Part shown: in pieces, positions 1 to 14,190 of the stretch
How the letters are laid out: each line of letters opens with the position of its first letter
Numbering within the stretch: position 1 is the stretch's first letter
NCBI GenBank assembly: GCA_947095535.1
Contig: OX352772.1
Coordinates: forward strand, 54,703,445 to 54,767,444
DNA: 64,000 bases
Origin: Poecilobothrus nobilitatus
Taxonomy: Eukaryota > Arthropoda > Insecta > Diptera > Dolichopodidae
Direction of reading: 5' to 3'
Notes under the pieces: generated by a model
Seen by the model: only the letters and a program-made list of their open reading frames with translations
The model's database searches: none
Told to the model about the DNA's origin: nothing
Translations under genes and position numbers: made by a program

Positions 1-59
1 TATGGTTAAGTTTATGTTGCTATGTGTGTTGGTTTTAGATATAATCATAAAATTTATTT

Positions 60-360
60 TGGTGGTATTAATATTTAAGTCAAAAAGTTTGCTGCGAACG
101 TTTATTGAATTTATAGTGGAAGTTTAGCTCAGGAAGTTATAATATCGGCAATTAATGTTGAATCATCTGCGTTATCGTATATTGTTCCTATTAACTCCAT
201 TTGCTTTAACTCCAATATTTATGGAATTAACAGTTTTCTCAAATATGGTAAAGGTAACAAAACGTACGGTAGTCCTGTTCTGATTTCAATATCTTTTGGA
301 TAAAGTCTTCTGAAACTGTTTTTAATTTTTGGTCCCAATAGAAGTTTTTTATACTTTAAA
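60..360 (+). pseudogene. relic of a non-LTR retrotransposon endonuclease domain (tentative)
   Basis: Broken frames here read like the middle of an APE-type endonuclease of a LINE. Around 170-235 one frame gives a tyrosine-isoleucine-x-proline-x-asparagine-serine stretch of the kind seen before the catalytic core. At about 265-300 the text reads VVLF in one frame and then, after a one-base shift, DFNIFW, which resembles the LINE motif with GDFN. Stops and frameshifts interrupt it, so it cannot encode a protein. The R1 copy at 550 follows closely downstream. The call rests on short motif resemblance only; chance similarity is possible in AT-rich DNA. Confidence 0.33.
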
Positions 361-549
361 TGATTGAAATAATTAAATGAAGACATTTTAAGTGAATATT
401 TTTTTACTTTAAGTAAATATTTTTTACTTCAAGAGAAGATTTTTGTAATCAAAATTTACGTCGTGGTATTATCGTCGCATAAATCTAGAGAAACTTAACA
501 GCCACTCTGGTTGAATAGTCGTGAAAAGAAAATTAGCACAATAATAAAT

Positions 550-1604
550 AAAAACAAGTAAAAATAACAGTAAGTCGATGCAACAGACTTATTTATACCC
601 TACACCTAAAACATTCAAATTAAATTAAAAATCCATAAGTTATTTTAGTTAGGTATTTAATACAAGCTAAAAAAAATAAATGCTGTTACAACCTTTGTAC
701 AAAATTTCAGGCTTCTATCTTTATTAAATTCGAAAATATGATTGTTAGGTCTTGGGAAGTGTGTGAAGGCACGCGGACCACCACCCCAATTCATCTCAAA
801 TTTTAGAGACATCAACAGGATAGAACATTCTTATATCAAATTTCAAGTTTATATATTTATTAATTTCGAAGATATGCTTGTTTGGTCTTAGGAGTTGTGT
901 GGCAGATACCCGAACAACCAGTCTGATTCATCTTAAATTTTGGACAAATCAGGGATTCAGGAAACAACACCCTTGTACCAAATTTGAAGTTTCTGTCTTT
1001 ATTAATTTCGAAGATATGCTTGTTCGGTTTTGGGAGTTGTATGGGAGGTACCCGAACGACCACTCCAATTCCTCTCAAATTTTAGACAAATCAGGGATTT
1101 AGGAAACAGCACCCTCCTATCAAATTTGAAGTTCCTATCTTTATTAATTTCGAAGATATGCATGTTCGGTTTTGGGAGTTGTATGGGAGGTACCCGAACA
1201 ACCACTCCACTTCATCTCAAATTTTGGGGATATCAGGGATTCAGAAAAACACACTCTCGTACAAAATTTTAAGTTTCTATCTTTATTAATTTCGAAAATA
1301 TGCGTATTAGGTTTTGGAAGTTGTATGGGAGGTACTCGAACGCATGGTCCGATTTCGCCCATTTACAATCCCCGCCTTATCTTAGTCATTGTTAACCTAC
1401 AGTATAAATTTCATCAAGATAGCATCATTATTTTTTGAGTTATCGTGCGTACGGACGGACGGACGGACATCGCTAAATCGACTCCGGCGGTGATCCTGAT
1501 TCAGAATATATATACATGTCTATACCTAACTCGCTTCCTTTTGGTGGTTACAAACACCATACCAAAGTTAATATACCCTATACTTAATGTGTAGGGTATA
1601 AAAA
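550..1604 (-). mobile_element. R1-a: DINE-1/mini-me-like non-autonomous element, full length
   Basis: The element reads on the minus strand. Its 5' end is at about 1604, where the palindrome TATACCCT...AGGGTATA sits. Next come AAAGTTAATATACCC-type text, an ACCAAAAGGAAGCGAG block, a TATATA run, a core with GAGTCGATTTAGCG, and a GTCC tetranucleotide tract (GGAC repeats at 1451-1468 on the plus strand). The centre is a 142-bp minisatellite. The 3' end has the complementary TATACCC/GGGTATA motif, a 7-bp hairpin (571-591, one stem position broken) and a T-rich end near 550. This order matches the DINE-1/INE-1 and mini-me elements of flies, regarded as Helentron-derived. No protein is encoded; open frames inside follow from the repeats. 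Confidence 0.85.
700..1340. repeat. 142-bp minisatellite inside R1-a
   Basis: The landmark GATATGC/AATATGC recurs at 735, 871, 1013, 1155 and 1297, which is three intervals of exactly 142 bp and a first one of 136. Each unit carries TTAATTTCGAAGATATGC, a TTTGGGAGTTGTATGGGAGG block and ACCCGAAC. The same units, on the other strand, form the centre of R1-d and R1-e. Confidence 0.9.
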
Positions 1605-4600
1605 ATGAAAATTGTTAGTGTGACAGCCTATTAATAGATTTAAATATTTAATGAAATTTCAATGTTGTTTCTTCTTAAAGTCAGATATTTTTCAATGTAT
1701 TTTTTTATCTGACTCTGCAAGAGATATAAAGTTATTGCTGATCTAAGTTTTAGAAATTTTTCTATTAATATTTTGCTCGGATATAAAATTTAATTATCAT
1801 TTTTATTATCCTACAATATCAGGTTTAATTTATAGGCCAAATGTAACTACAGCCGAAAATCAAAAATTTAGTGAATATAATGATTCGAAAAACTGAAGTT
1901 CATTATTTTATGAAAAATAAGCGACTTTCTGGATTCTCCTTAAAAAAATGAATAATCAAAGGCAAAAAAAAAAAAAAAAATATTAAATTTAATAAAGAAT
2001 TCCACAAGCATTGTTGTAATTTGTTTTGCACAATGATTCTTTATGTGAACATTTGTTGCTTTATAAAACATAAAACTTTATTTTACGCAAAAAATTAAAA
2101 AAAAAATGTAATTTATTCCAAATATTACAACTCCTACAAAAACAATTTTAAGTAGATAATATGTTCATATACATACTTATGAAAATTTATTATCTTGAAT
2201 AAATATCTTATAGTTTCATACATAGTTCCAATTTTATATTGGTTTTGCTTTTTTTTTCAAGTATAACGTAATTTTCTTTTTCTCGTCCTCTAATAAAGGG
2301 GTAGTACGGTGATGGTTTGTGTAAGTTTTTCTCTACTTTCCATTTTTAATCATTATCTCATTTGTTTTTGTTTTTTTTTTTATTTTATTTATTTTGCTCT
2401 CATATGACATTTTTTCGCATAATATCTTTTTTTTTGTCTTTGTTTTCTTTATTTTTTTTTTGTTTTAACAAAACAAAGAGCGAAAAACACAAAATTTTCT
2501 TTTTCGCCGAGAATGTTTTTGTTTTTTTTTTTTTTTACACACGGCACAAAAACAGAACAGTTAATTTTTATTTTTGTAATTTTTTTTATCGGGAATCAGT
2601 AGTCGGTATCGGTGCTTTTTGTATATAGGAACATACATTTATCTGTGTATAAGAATATGTACATTATATAGTAGATATCGTACCTATTTATATATACATT
2701 TATATATAAATGTTAATAAGTATGTATGCATACGTATTTAATGATGATTATTTTATATATTACACTATTGCATATAAAATCAAGAAGAAAATAAAAGTAC
2801 TGTAAATAAACAGGGGTACATGAAAGAGAATACGTATTTTTAGGGTTGCCAGATTAGGATTGATAATAAATTGTTTACAAACTTATTTGTTTTCATTTAT
2901 TTTTGCAATGGTTTTTAATAATTAATAATTATATTATATTAATAATTATATAGGAAAATATAAACATATAAGAAAATCAAATATCAAATCTAAACTAAAA
3001 TTTTCAACTTTTACTATATAACTTAAAGATATTAGTAAATATAAAATTATAACGGATTAAACCAAAAAAAATTCAATCAATTGAAATTTAAATAATTCTA
3101 GATGTGATAAGATCTAGAGTAGTGTCTCGTGTGGTAATTGAATGCGAATTAATTGAGATCAATTGTGTTAATAAGACTATATTCTTAACACTTTACCATT
3201 GCCTTTATCCATATTGTTCATAATATCTCTATTTTCCTAGATTACCTTTCTTTTCGGTGCAAAACAGACATATCAGTCTAAGGTTTAAATAATTAGCAAG
3301 TATATGTACAAAAAAAAGTTTAAAATATTATAGTAAGATGTTAATGTTATAGAAGGGGGGTTAAATTTTATAATTCGAAAATAATAAAATTATTATATAG
3401 GATGCCTATACAATATATATGGTCATACATTTTGATAGTTCTACTTTAGCTGTTACCCTTAGCTTAGTTTCTAATAATATCGCAACCATTTCTGTTGTTT
3501 ATCTGAAATATCTCTTCTAATATATTTCTTATATAAAGTAGATTTATGTCATTCATATTGTAGCCCTTAAAGTTTGATTTCCATATGCGAGATATCCCCG
3601 TGGATGCCGAATACATTTTTTTAAAAATTGCCTTGAGTGATTCCCATATCCGAGTTTTCGCTTAAATGTGTATATAGTACACATTTTTATTAATTCTCAA
3701 AATATACTTTATTAATTGTCAAAAAATACTTATTATTAATTGTAAAAAAATATTTTCATCAAAAGTAAGGATAAATAATTTTCTAAAAATTAGTAAAGAA
3801 AATTGAACTAACTATAATTTATTACAAACTAAAAACAATTGCTGACGAACAAAAACACACTTTAAAAACAGGTTTTTGCTGCACAAAAAATAAACAATTT
3901 TAAATTTAATTTTAAATTTTTGATTTTTAAAATCAAAAAAAATTTCAAAACAAAAAAAAACAATATATTGACGTTTGTCAACATAATATCTATTATTTTT
4001 GAAATGATATTTTTTTCAATGTAGATGTAAAAATGTTCGCGAGCTAAGGGAAAAAAAGTTAAAATTAATTCAAATATCGCGTAAAAACTCTCGAGGAAAA
4101 AATTATAAATTTTTTGTATTGAAAAATTGTCGCTGAGTATTGTTGCTTATGGAAACCAAGATTAAATATAATATACACTAGGCGCCGTGACATCTAAATT
4201 ACAAAAACTTCGTATGAGATACAAAATTTCTTGATTCCAAAAGAAAACAAAAAAAATCATGATTCTAAAGTTCTAAACTTACATACATATGTATGTTATA
4301 TTATATAAAAAATCGTTCAAAACTTAGCGGAATGTCATAATACGCACTGTGCGACTGAAAACTACTAAATTATAATTATAAATTATCCGAAATATATTTT
4401 TAAAAATATATTCTAAAAATTGTAAGTTATAAAAAAAAATTTAAAACTTAACATTTCCTAAATTTGTTAAATAAAGAAATGCAAATAATTAGTACATAAT
4501 ATACTTAATATGTTTCATAGTCACCTGGAATAGTTTAGATATGTATATGTTTCTTAACTTTTTATTATAAACATATAATATGTATATGTATAATTTTTTA

Positions 4601-6168
4601 ACGGAATGAATAATGATATATGTTACAAATCTAATTACATATAAAAAAAATATATTCTTTAAATATAGTACAATTATAATACTATATATTTGGCAATCCT
4701 ACAATATTTACACATATATATCTTTTTATATTATATAATTAACTCTTTGTATATACATTTATTTTTCATTTTTTTTTTTTTTTATTTTTTGTTTTTCGGT
4801 ACTTTATGTTAAGATTTTTTTATTTGTTTTTCGCTTTGTTTTTTTTTTTTTTTCATTTTTTTCATTTTCTTTTAATTTTCTTTTTTTTTTTTTTTGTATA
4901 GTCTAGATAACTAAAATTGGATTGGGTCAGTCAAAGCTTTAATATTGAACCGGATGGATCTCGTTTAATAAAATAAAACGATTACGATTAGAATCGAAGT
5001 TTTTATTTTTTCTTCTGAACATTTTTATATTAAAAAAAAAAAAAACAAAACAGAAATAAAATATTTAAACATAATAATTAATTATCAGAACAGAGCACTT
5101 ATCAAAATAAATTTAAATTAATTCTATTTAATTAACACCATTATTAATTTGTTGTTAAATTAATTACAAAATTTTGTCTTTTATCTTATTATTTTTTTGT
5201 TTTTATATATATATTTCTTAAACATATACATACATACATTTAAACATATGTTTATATATAGATTATAGGTATATATTTTGAATTTGAAAATTCGCGGTCC
5301 TACGACACAAACAAATTTTTAAATAATATAAAAATAATAATTAAAATAATTTGTTATTTTTTTTTTTTTTCTGACTTTATATAATGTAAGTTTATATTAT
5401 TTATATTTGTATATATATATATGTTATTATGTTTACATATATTTAATATAAAAAGACAGAAATGTGATTGTTGCGCCGGTACTAAAAATAATATTTAATA
5501 CAAAAACAAAAAAAAAAAAAAAACAAAACACAAAAAATTAGTCTTTCACATATCAAATTTAAAACTGAAATAAAAAATACGTATACTATTTTTACAATAC
5601 ATAATATAATATTAAATCTATAAATTTAATTTATTAATAATTGTAATTTTTTTTGTTTTTCATTTTTTTTTCAAAATAAACAAATTAAATAATTAATAAA
5701 ATAATATATAAATACATTTATATACCTACTTACCTTATAAGAATTTATTAAAAATAAAACAAATCTCATATTAAAGTAAAAAAAAAAGAAAAAAATTTAC
5801 TACAAAAAAAAAAAAACAAGATAAGTGTCCTGATATTTTTAAAGAAAAAGGAAAACTAAAGTATAATAAAATAACGGTAAAAAGAACAAACACAAAAATT
5901 ATTAATTAAAAAAACATTCTAAAGTTTCGAACCATATTTTAAAACGTATATATGTAGATAAATGTAATAATAAATAAACATACCTATATACATATATCAT
6001 AAATAAAAGTAAAAAAAAAAAAGTGAAGTTAAATTAATATATACCTAATCAGTGTTAATAGAAAGAGACAAAAAAACAAAAAAAAATAAAAAACTTTTGT
6101 CTTTTACCAATATTTTTAATTAAAAAATAAAAGCAAAAATTACATTTTTAAGGTAATATAATATTTTC

Positions 6169-6206
<38 letters not shown>

Positions 6207-6313
6207 ATTTTTAAAAATTTTGAAAATTTTTCGAGTCCTGTTTTTGCAGTCACTATTTTAACATAGTTACATTATATGTACTCGTCTATTATCCTATTTT
6301 ATTTAAACAACTT

Positions 6314-6344
<31 letters not shown>

Positions 6345-9300
6345 CTGATATATATGTATATATATATATATCCTGATTTATAAATCTAAAAAAGTTTTTA
6401 CAAATGTTACATTTATATAAATATGTAAATAATATACGATTATTGTATATACTAAAAGTAAATATTTATTTTCAATATTATGTCCTAGTTTTGTATGTAT
6501 TCATATTTTTATTTAATGCACGCTTAATTTTTGTTTTTGTTTTTTTTAGATTTTAAATTTTAATTTTCCCCTGAAAAGGTAAAAATTAATATAGTATATA
6601 TATGTATATGTATATAGTAAATATAGTAGTTGCAGGTTTAAAAAAAATGGGAAAAAAAGGAAAAAGAAAAAAACAAAAATGTAATAAAACAAAAGTAAAA
6701 GTTTTTAAATTATGAAATTGATTTCAATTATAAAATAATAAAACTACCAACAAGTTTGCTGAAAAGAAATAGAAGAGTTGAATAGAAGAGTTGCATTTAT
6801 ATACTTATAAGTTTTATAACTCTTAACGGTATATTATATTTAATAGAGTGGGTGGGAAAAAATTTATTTAGTTTTTGAGGTTTTTTTTTTTTTTTTGTTG
6901 TATAGTATATAAGTGTAGACTTTAAATGAAAATTTTAAATTTATAGGTATATAATTAAGAATGAACAAAAATTAAAATTTTGTAAAGTATAGATAAATCT
7001 TTTTTCCGTTAATTTTTAAAAAGTTTTTTAAGTGCGAATATAATTTTTATAACTATTGTAAAACTACATTGAAAAGATGCCATTCTAAAAAGAGAAAATG
7101 TCTCTATATATATATATACTTATTTAGTAAAAATTTTGAATATTAATTGCATTTTAAAATTTAAATATATATATATTATTTATATTTTAATAGAATGCTT
7201 TAAAGATATAAAAAAAAATTTATTTTGCATTTACTTTCCTTTTTAATGCTTTTGGTTTTAGTAGGTCAAAAGTACATCAAAATGAACTTTATTGTTTTTT
7301 TTTTTACTATACATAGAATTAATTATGACTATATATAAAAGTTTTGAAACAGGGTTTTTTTTTTTTATTTTTCCACTATACATGAAAGTAGTTTTAAATT
7401 TCTTTAACCTTTATTTTTTGAATACTAAATATTTTAAATTATGTATTCAAAAAGAAAAAAATAAAAATCATTAAAATTTGTAATTTCAAGGGTCATAAAT
7501 TAGGGCAATATTTTTATGAATTTATATAACTTATATGAAATAAAGGTAAATAGAAGAATGTTAAATATTCAAATGTATTGTTATGGTGTTGTTGTTGTTT
7601 TTGTATGTCATAATATTATGCAATTGCTGGACTTTACGTAAAGAGTTTCTCATACATTATCATAATCATAAATATGAAAAAATATTCGTTATTAGTTTTA
7701 CTATGTCCTTTTGCTTTTTCATCTGTTTTCAACAAATTCAGCACCGGTTTTATGATAAAAAAAAGCAATGCAATTTGAATTATGAATAAATCTCATTGAA
7801 AAAATATAACATTATTGAAGAATTTTAAGCGTAGCCATATAATTACAATCATTAGGAAACTATAACTCTCTGAAAATGAAAAAAGAGCAATATTTCGAGC
7901 AATGCCTTGTATTGACTATTAAAATTGACCAATGTGTTATATTATATATAACTAAAGTTCTAAAATAATCTTTTTTCAATTAATTTAATTTATAACTCAA
8001 AATTATTTATTTTATCATTAAAATGTGTAACAAACAAAAGTTAAACACACACCGAAAGTTGTAACTTTGAAAGAAATAAGACCATCTTTGAGATAAAAAT
8101 AAGGGTAAATTACACCAAAACAAAATTTTTTCCCTATATGGTTTAAAAATAATGTTGAGTTAAAAATTAAAATTTTAACTGTCATCTTAAATAAAACTTA
8201 TAGAATTTTATTTATCTATTTAAATGTTATATTTTCTTAGTCTCTTTTTTTTTGTTTTTATGTTACCTGAAAAAATTATGCAATATTTTCGCAAAATTAT
8301 CTTTAAACGTAATCAAAACAATTCTTTTTTTTTTTTTACTGAGATAACTCACTTATTCTTAAAATTTTAAATAATATTTATTTAAAACTTTAAAACAAAA
8401 AATGATTTATATGATATCATAAGATTAATTAAGATTTTATATTAATTTAAACAGAAAAAACCTACACTTACCTACACATTATAAACTTTTTTTTGTAGTA
8501 AGAAAATATGCAGTTTAACCAAAATAAAAAAATATGTTGGATAATATAATGAATGCTACACATATATTAATTTCCATAAAAATTAAATTTTAAGCTAAAA
8601 TGATTTAATATAATGAATAATAAAATTAAGAAATTAACTTCAGTCAACACTCAACAGCCAATTATTTTAAAATAATTTCAATTATGAAAAGTACGATTAT
8701 TACCATATAAAATTAAAAACTCAATAAATTATAAATCATTGCACCATGAAATTTAATGACTTGTAAATATCAAAATTTAGTTTTCAGACAAATGACAAAA
8801 TATTAAAAGTAATTATCGTTAATAATCATATTTATTTAGTCAATAACCTTTTTCAAAAAAAAAAAAAAAATAAAATAAAAAAAAAATGTCAATTTCAAAT
8901 AAGAAAATCACCCATTTAAAGGGTCATTACAAGATAAAAAAAAAACTAAAAAAATATTACAGAGAAACTTATACTAATTAATAATTACCGATTACTGATT
9001 ACTTTTCCTATGAACATTATTTTAATCGAATTTTATGCACGCACATAATAACTATTTCATAAACAACAAAAACAACAAAATATAATTTTAAAAAATGAAT
9101 ACATATAAAATACTTGAAACAAATCGAAATAAAAGAAAAAATTCAAAGTAATATTTTGCTTTTAATTTTTTTTTATATTTTTTTTTGTCTTACAAAATCT
9201 TTTAAGGGAATCCTTTTAAAACTAAACAGTCTAAAGCGAATAATTCTATTTGTAACTTCAGTATAAAAATTTTATTTGTGTTCACAATTCCATTGGAAAA

Positions 9301-9423
9301 AGTTGATCGTTTTGCATTGGAAAATGTGCCAGGATTAATTATAGGATTAATTATAGGATTAGTTGTTAGTTATAATTACTATTTAATATTAGAACGTCGT
9401 AGATAGAGTATTGGAAGAAGAAG
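1605..9423. other. gene-free AT-rich DNA
   Basis: I see no exon, RNA gene or recognisable mobile element. The stretch is dominated by poly(A) and poly(T) tracts (for example 1965-1980, 2360-2620, 4770-4890, 5345-5370, 5505-5525), (TA)n microsatellites, and T-rich runs that create open frames rich in phenylalanine. Those frames are compositional and not gene-like. A few slightly GC-richer patches (3560-3660, 4170-4210) match nothing I know. Confidence 0.7.
6170..6371. repeat. (TA)n microsatellites
   Basis: Pure TA runs lie at about 6170-6195, 6316-6343 and 6348-6371. The last two are separated and followed by a repeated TATCCTGA, so part of the tract has been duplicated. Similar TA runs occur near 45704-45726, 48850-48870, 49018-49036, 55873-55894 and 55911-55929. 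Confidence 0.9.
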
Positions 9424-9515
9424 ATGTTATGTTTTTGTTTTTTTCCTTGCCACTCTTCGAAGGAGCATAGGGCATCCACTATTTATATTTTGACTATAGT
9501 TTCAGTTTCTGAAAT
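9424..9515 (-). mobile_element. SINE-A 3' end fragment
   Basis: Read on the minus strand this ends in GTGGATGCCCTATGCTCC, then GAGTGGCAAGGAAAAAAA. That closely matches the 3' end of the complete SINE at 14191-14622 (GTGAATGCCCTATACTCC ... GAGTGGCAAGG followed by poly(A)). Preceding text on the minus strand (GAAACTGAAACTATAGTCAAA) also parallels that element. The tRNA-like head was not found, so it is a 5'-truncated or decayed copy. Confidence 0.7.
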
Positions 9516-12500
9516 GGTTTTTGTTGTGCATCTTAAATGCATTTCATTTTTCTCTCGTTTTAATCCAAATTTCGACACCATATTGTCTGTGGCATAGTTT
9601 TTATTTCTGCAAATTTCTCTACATTTTTTTTATATATATATTTTTTTTGTATAATATCTACTTATTGTTTATGTTGTATTCATAAATCGTTCATTTTGAC
9701 TCCTGAGTCCCACTTCAGTTATGTAATTCTCTCATTTTCTATTTTAAAGCAATGTGTAGGTCTGAAACCATCACTTTAGTTCCATCAATTTTTGCCTTGT
9801 TATAACAGTAATTTGTTGAATTTTATTTTTTATCATAGTCAGCTCAGAGAATACTGTAATGGCGGGGAGATTACTACTCATTACATTTTAATGTCTAGTT
9901 TAAATTCTGTGAAATTAGACGACCTTATTTCAGTTTTATCTGAAGCCACGTCCCAAATATGCATTTTCTTGTTGATAATATTCCTTCCTAATCTTTGTAT
10001 GTGCTTATTTGGTTTCTTATTAAATGTCTATATAATATTCTTTATCCTATAGGTTTTCATACATTTAAAAAAATCCGATTTTAACTATACTCTTATTACA
10101 TTTATAAAAAGTTTTTTTTTTGTTTTAAACTCTAATTTACTTTTTAAAATAAAAAAAAAAACTACTCCTAATCATAATATTTTGCTATAATAATAAGTAA
10201 AGCGCTGAAATTACTACAATATTATTTATCTAAAACTATATTACAGCTCCTTGAATAAGCTAAATCCTTAAATACCTTTGAAAAATTGTAAGGATTACTT
10301 TTGTTAAAACTCTTTAATTTTCATAAAATTTATTTTATCAGTCAATTGTTTGATCAACATGAAATAACATGAACAGTTCTAACATGAAGTATTTTTTTTT
10401 TTTATCGAACACTTTTAAAATTTTTTGGATGAGTCATTTTTGTCATTACATGATGGGTTTGTAGAAATGTAGTCTAGTCGACAAAAAAACGAAAGAATGT
10501 ATAATAATGAACAAAATGAGAATTTTATTACAAAGAAATTAAATATTAATAAAAAAAAAAAAAAGAAGAAAAAAAAAAGAAAAAATGTCAACTTTGTTGT
10601 TCAATGTTTTTGTTTGAGTACTTTTTTGTTTGAAAAAAAAACGAAAATGAGATTAAAGAGTGAATTAAGAAAGACAAAAAATACTTAAAAAGTGTCAATA
10701 AAGTGTTAAACAAAGAAACAAAAGAATGAAATCATTTAATTTTTGCCTGGAATTAAAAGTATGGAGATCTTTTAAGACTAAAAGTTATTATTTTTACTCA
10801 TTATATAGTTAATGAAGATTACCAATATAAGCTCTGAATTACATAAAAAAGCAAAATTTGTATAAGACTTTTATGTAAACTTTCTTACATTAAAGTTAAA
10901 TAGTATTTTTTTGTCTAAATATAAAAAAGAAATTATTATATTATAATTCTTTAACGTAGGGATTTATTTCCAAATTTAAATTAGCTATGTGAAAGGTGAA
11001 AAGATGTACTATAACATTTTTCATTGAAAAACATTGAAAAAATTAAATAATCCGCCCAAAAGTATGCAATTCATTTGTGATAATAATTGGTTTCAATTTT
11101 TTTGAAGAATATACTGTGCGAGGGAGTATAAGTAGCAAGTTGAAAACAAATAGGACTTGTTGTGAATAAATAAATAAAATATACTCGTATCTTGCCTCTT
11201 ATTATCTAACCAACAAGACTCTATAATAGATGATTAAGATAAAATGGTTTTTGTATTATTTGTAAGGTTTTGTCTCTTTTGATTTATTTATTAATGAGTC
11301 ACTCTGTATTGTATTTTTTTGAGTTTTATAGTTATTATGTAATTTTTGTAGTTATATATGGATTTCTTTTATAATCATTTAAATTTTTCATATTTTTTTT
11401 AAATTTTTTTAGCAAATATTATTGCGGGTAACAATAAAAAAACAAATCATTTTATTTATAAATTGTTACTTGTTTTTTATAGGTCATGTAGGTCATGGTT
11501 TTAAAAACTAAATTTAAATCTCTAATATTGTAAATGTCATTTCTTTTTAACTTAACATTATTATTCAATAATAATGATTATTGTGAATGTAAAAGAAATG
11601 CTGAAATATTTAATAAATAAACTAATAAAATATTATGTATATATTTTTTACTTATATTGTAAGTTTATATTGAATTTTGTGAAAAATTAAAAAAAAAGAA
11701 TATAACTTGCGTAAATCTTATTTCTTCTATATGCCATTAAAATGTATTTTGAATAAATCGTTTATATTTAACCAGAAAATTACAAATTTTTTATAAGTAA
11801 AAAAAGTTTTATTTTACCTTTTTCTACTCATATAATTCAAATATTCGCACAATAATCATGCAAAATGGAACATTTGAAACAGAATTCTTAAATTTTAGCA
11901 AAGGATATTAAAAAATATCTAACAAGTATTTCTCCGTTTCTGTTTTGATTTCCAACATATTAATTTTTGTATTTAGAATTTTTTTATCACTGTCCTCTTA
12001 ATCAGTCTACATTTTTCTTTTGAGGGCGTTTTACATTTCATTTACACGTACCCTTTGTTATTTTTTATTCTTGCTTATTTAGTCTTCTAATTGCTTGTAT
12101 TTTTAAAATAGGACTATATTCCTAGAACTAAAATAGGATTATTAGGGATCCCCATAAATTCTTGCAAACTATTTTATCATTCTTTAATTTTCCAAAAGTC
12201 TTCGATCAAAATGGAGCAAAATTTGATAAAATATGGCTTTTAAAGCATAAATAACTCTGCTAACAATATTTTATTAAACTTTTTTTTGGTTGTTTTATTT
12301 TTATTTTTAAAGATAACTTTGAACACAAGTTTTTTATTGGAATTTATTTTAAAACAGTATAGTCGCATTTATATCTATATTTAATATTTCTAAATTTGGT
12401 TTTGTTTAAAAATAAATGTCTATTATAATTTTTAAAAAGGACTTTTGCTTTGAATTATGTAATATGCACACGGAAATTAATAAAAATTATTTTGTTTGTA

Positions 12501-14190
12501 AATAATATGTATAAATAAGTTCGTGTATTAAAATGACGTCCTGAACATAGACTGAATAAAAAAAAATCTAAAAGCTACTATATTTCTTATAAGGGAAATA
12601 AATTAAAATTTAAAAAAAATTCAGTCCTATAGATTTTAATTTAAGAAAAACCAAAAACTATAAGTCATGAATATAACAATTAAATGACGAAAATTGGGAT
12701 AAAAGAAAGTCACAATCATAAAGCTGCAAAAGTTTAATCATTTAACTAAAATCAAAAATTTAGCCTATAAAATTAAATAAAACTATTTCGAGAATTCATA
12801 AAATATTATAGTCTTTTAACGAAGACAATTCAATTTATTTATATTTTATGGAAAATTTAAGTCCTATCGTGTCCTAATATAATCCTGTAAAAAATTTCTA
12901 AATTTGGTTTTTCTTGGGTTCAATTAACTTGGGAATCCAACCTTATATAAGATTCCAAGAAAATCTGAGAAAATGAAATTGTTTTCTATTATTTTATTAT
13001 AAAAAACACTTTACTAAAATAACAAATTGGTTTTCTTTTTAAAAAAGAAAATAGTATTAAAAAAATTTTAATTTTTGTTCTTTTTTTTTAATTAGTGAAA
13101 TTTAACACCTTAAAAAACTTGTCTACCTTGAAATTTAATTATTCGTATATTAGATTGCTTTTAAATAATTAATTAATAGAAATCATTTTTTTTATTTTTA
13201 TTATTTATGTCATTTTATAAGTTTATTTAGTTGAATCTTATATTCTTATCTCATTTAAAATTTTTTTTTTTTTAAAGAATTTTCTGGGAAATTCTTGAAA
13301 ATAAAAATTTTTTAAACTAATTGAATAATAATTTGTTTTTATGTAAATTAATAGTTAAATTGGATCTTTATAGAAAATTTTCCTTTCTTCCTTTTTTACA
13401 AGAAATTGAATTTCATATTAAAATAGAATTAGTGCAATAAGTAATAATTTTCAGTATTAATTAAGGATGGATGATCTTAAAATCAACAACTTTTTATTAA
13501 TTTCATTACAATAAAATTTTGTTGAATTTTAAAAATAAATCATAATGAAAATAAAAAATACATATTATAAAATGTTTTTGGAAGGGCTATTAAATCTGAT
13601 GGAAGTTATGAATTCTTATTTTTATCTTAATATCCTTTAAAAACTTCTTTTTTTATAAAACAATCTACATATGTAACTATAGTCTTAATTAGTGCTCCAA
13701 ATGATTTTTTGCTATTAATGCCTTCACCTGGTTTATTTAGAAATTGAAATTTTTTTCACATTTTCACTCCAATTTAAATATATCATGGAATTGGTCAAAA
13801 TTTTATCATGAAATTGATCAAAATAATATTACACATTTATGATCCTTCTAAAATTTCTGCATTACTATTCAAGTTTTGGTTCGGGGTGCAATATAAATAC
13901 ATAACAATATATATATTGTTAGTATATTATTAACTTGTCATCATTCCTTTGTCTTTTTCACTGAGATATAAAGGTCTTTATGAAACAAGGAGTCTTTTAT
14001 AACTTTGTTATAGTTGAAGTTTTATTAAATTCACTATTTTTAATATTATATGAATCATTATAAATTTTGCACTTTTTATTTTTACTCTAGCTGTTCTCAT
14101 TATCTTTTATAGTTTCAATTTCTATATTATTTTTAATCTGATTTTTAACAGATACAACAAAGATACGTATTCTTTTAATTGAAATATAAT
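9516..14190. other. gene-free AT-rich DNA
   Basis: No supported gene. A GC-richer patch at about 9690-9990 has short open stretches on the minus strand that look superficially protein-like, but they are cut by stops and match no family I can defend. The rest is AT-rich with scattered homopolymers. Confidence 0.65.

Noticed and set aside
2362..2628. Membrane-protein-like frame rich in phenylalanine
   Set aside because: Translation of poly(T) tracts; similar artefacts occur at 7292, 19393 and 19760.
9690..10052. Minus-strand peptides resembling coding sequence (for example HIWDVASDKTEIRSSN), and an 86-codon plus-strand frame
   Set aside because: The minus-strand pieces are short and broken by stops, with no second motif of any family; the plus-strand frame is hydrophobic by composition.
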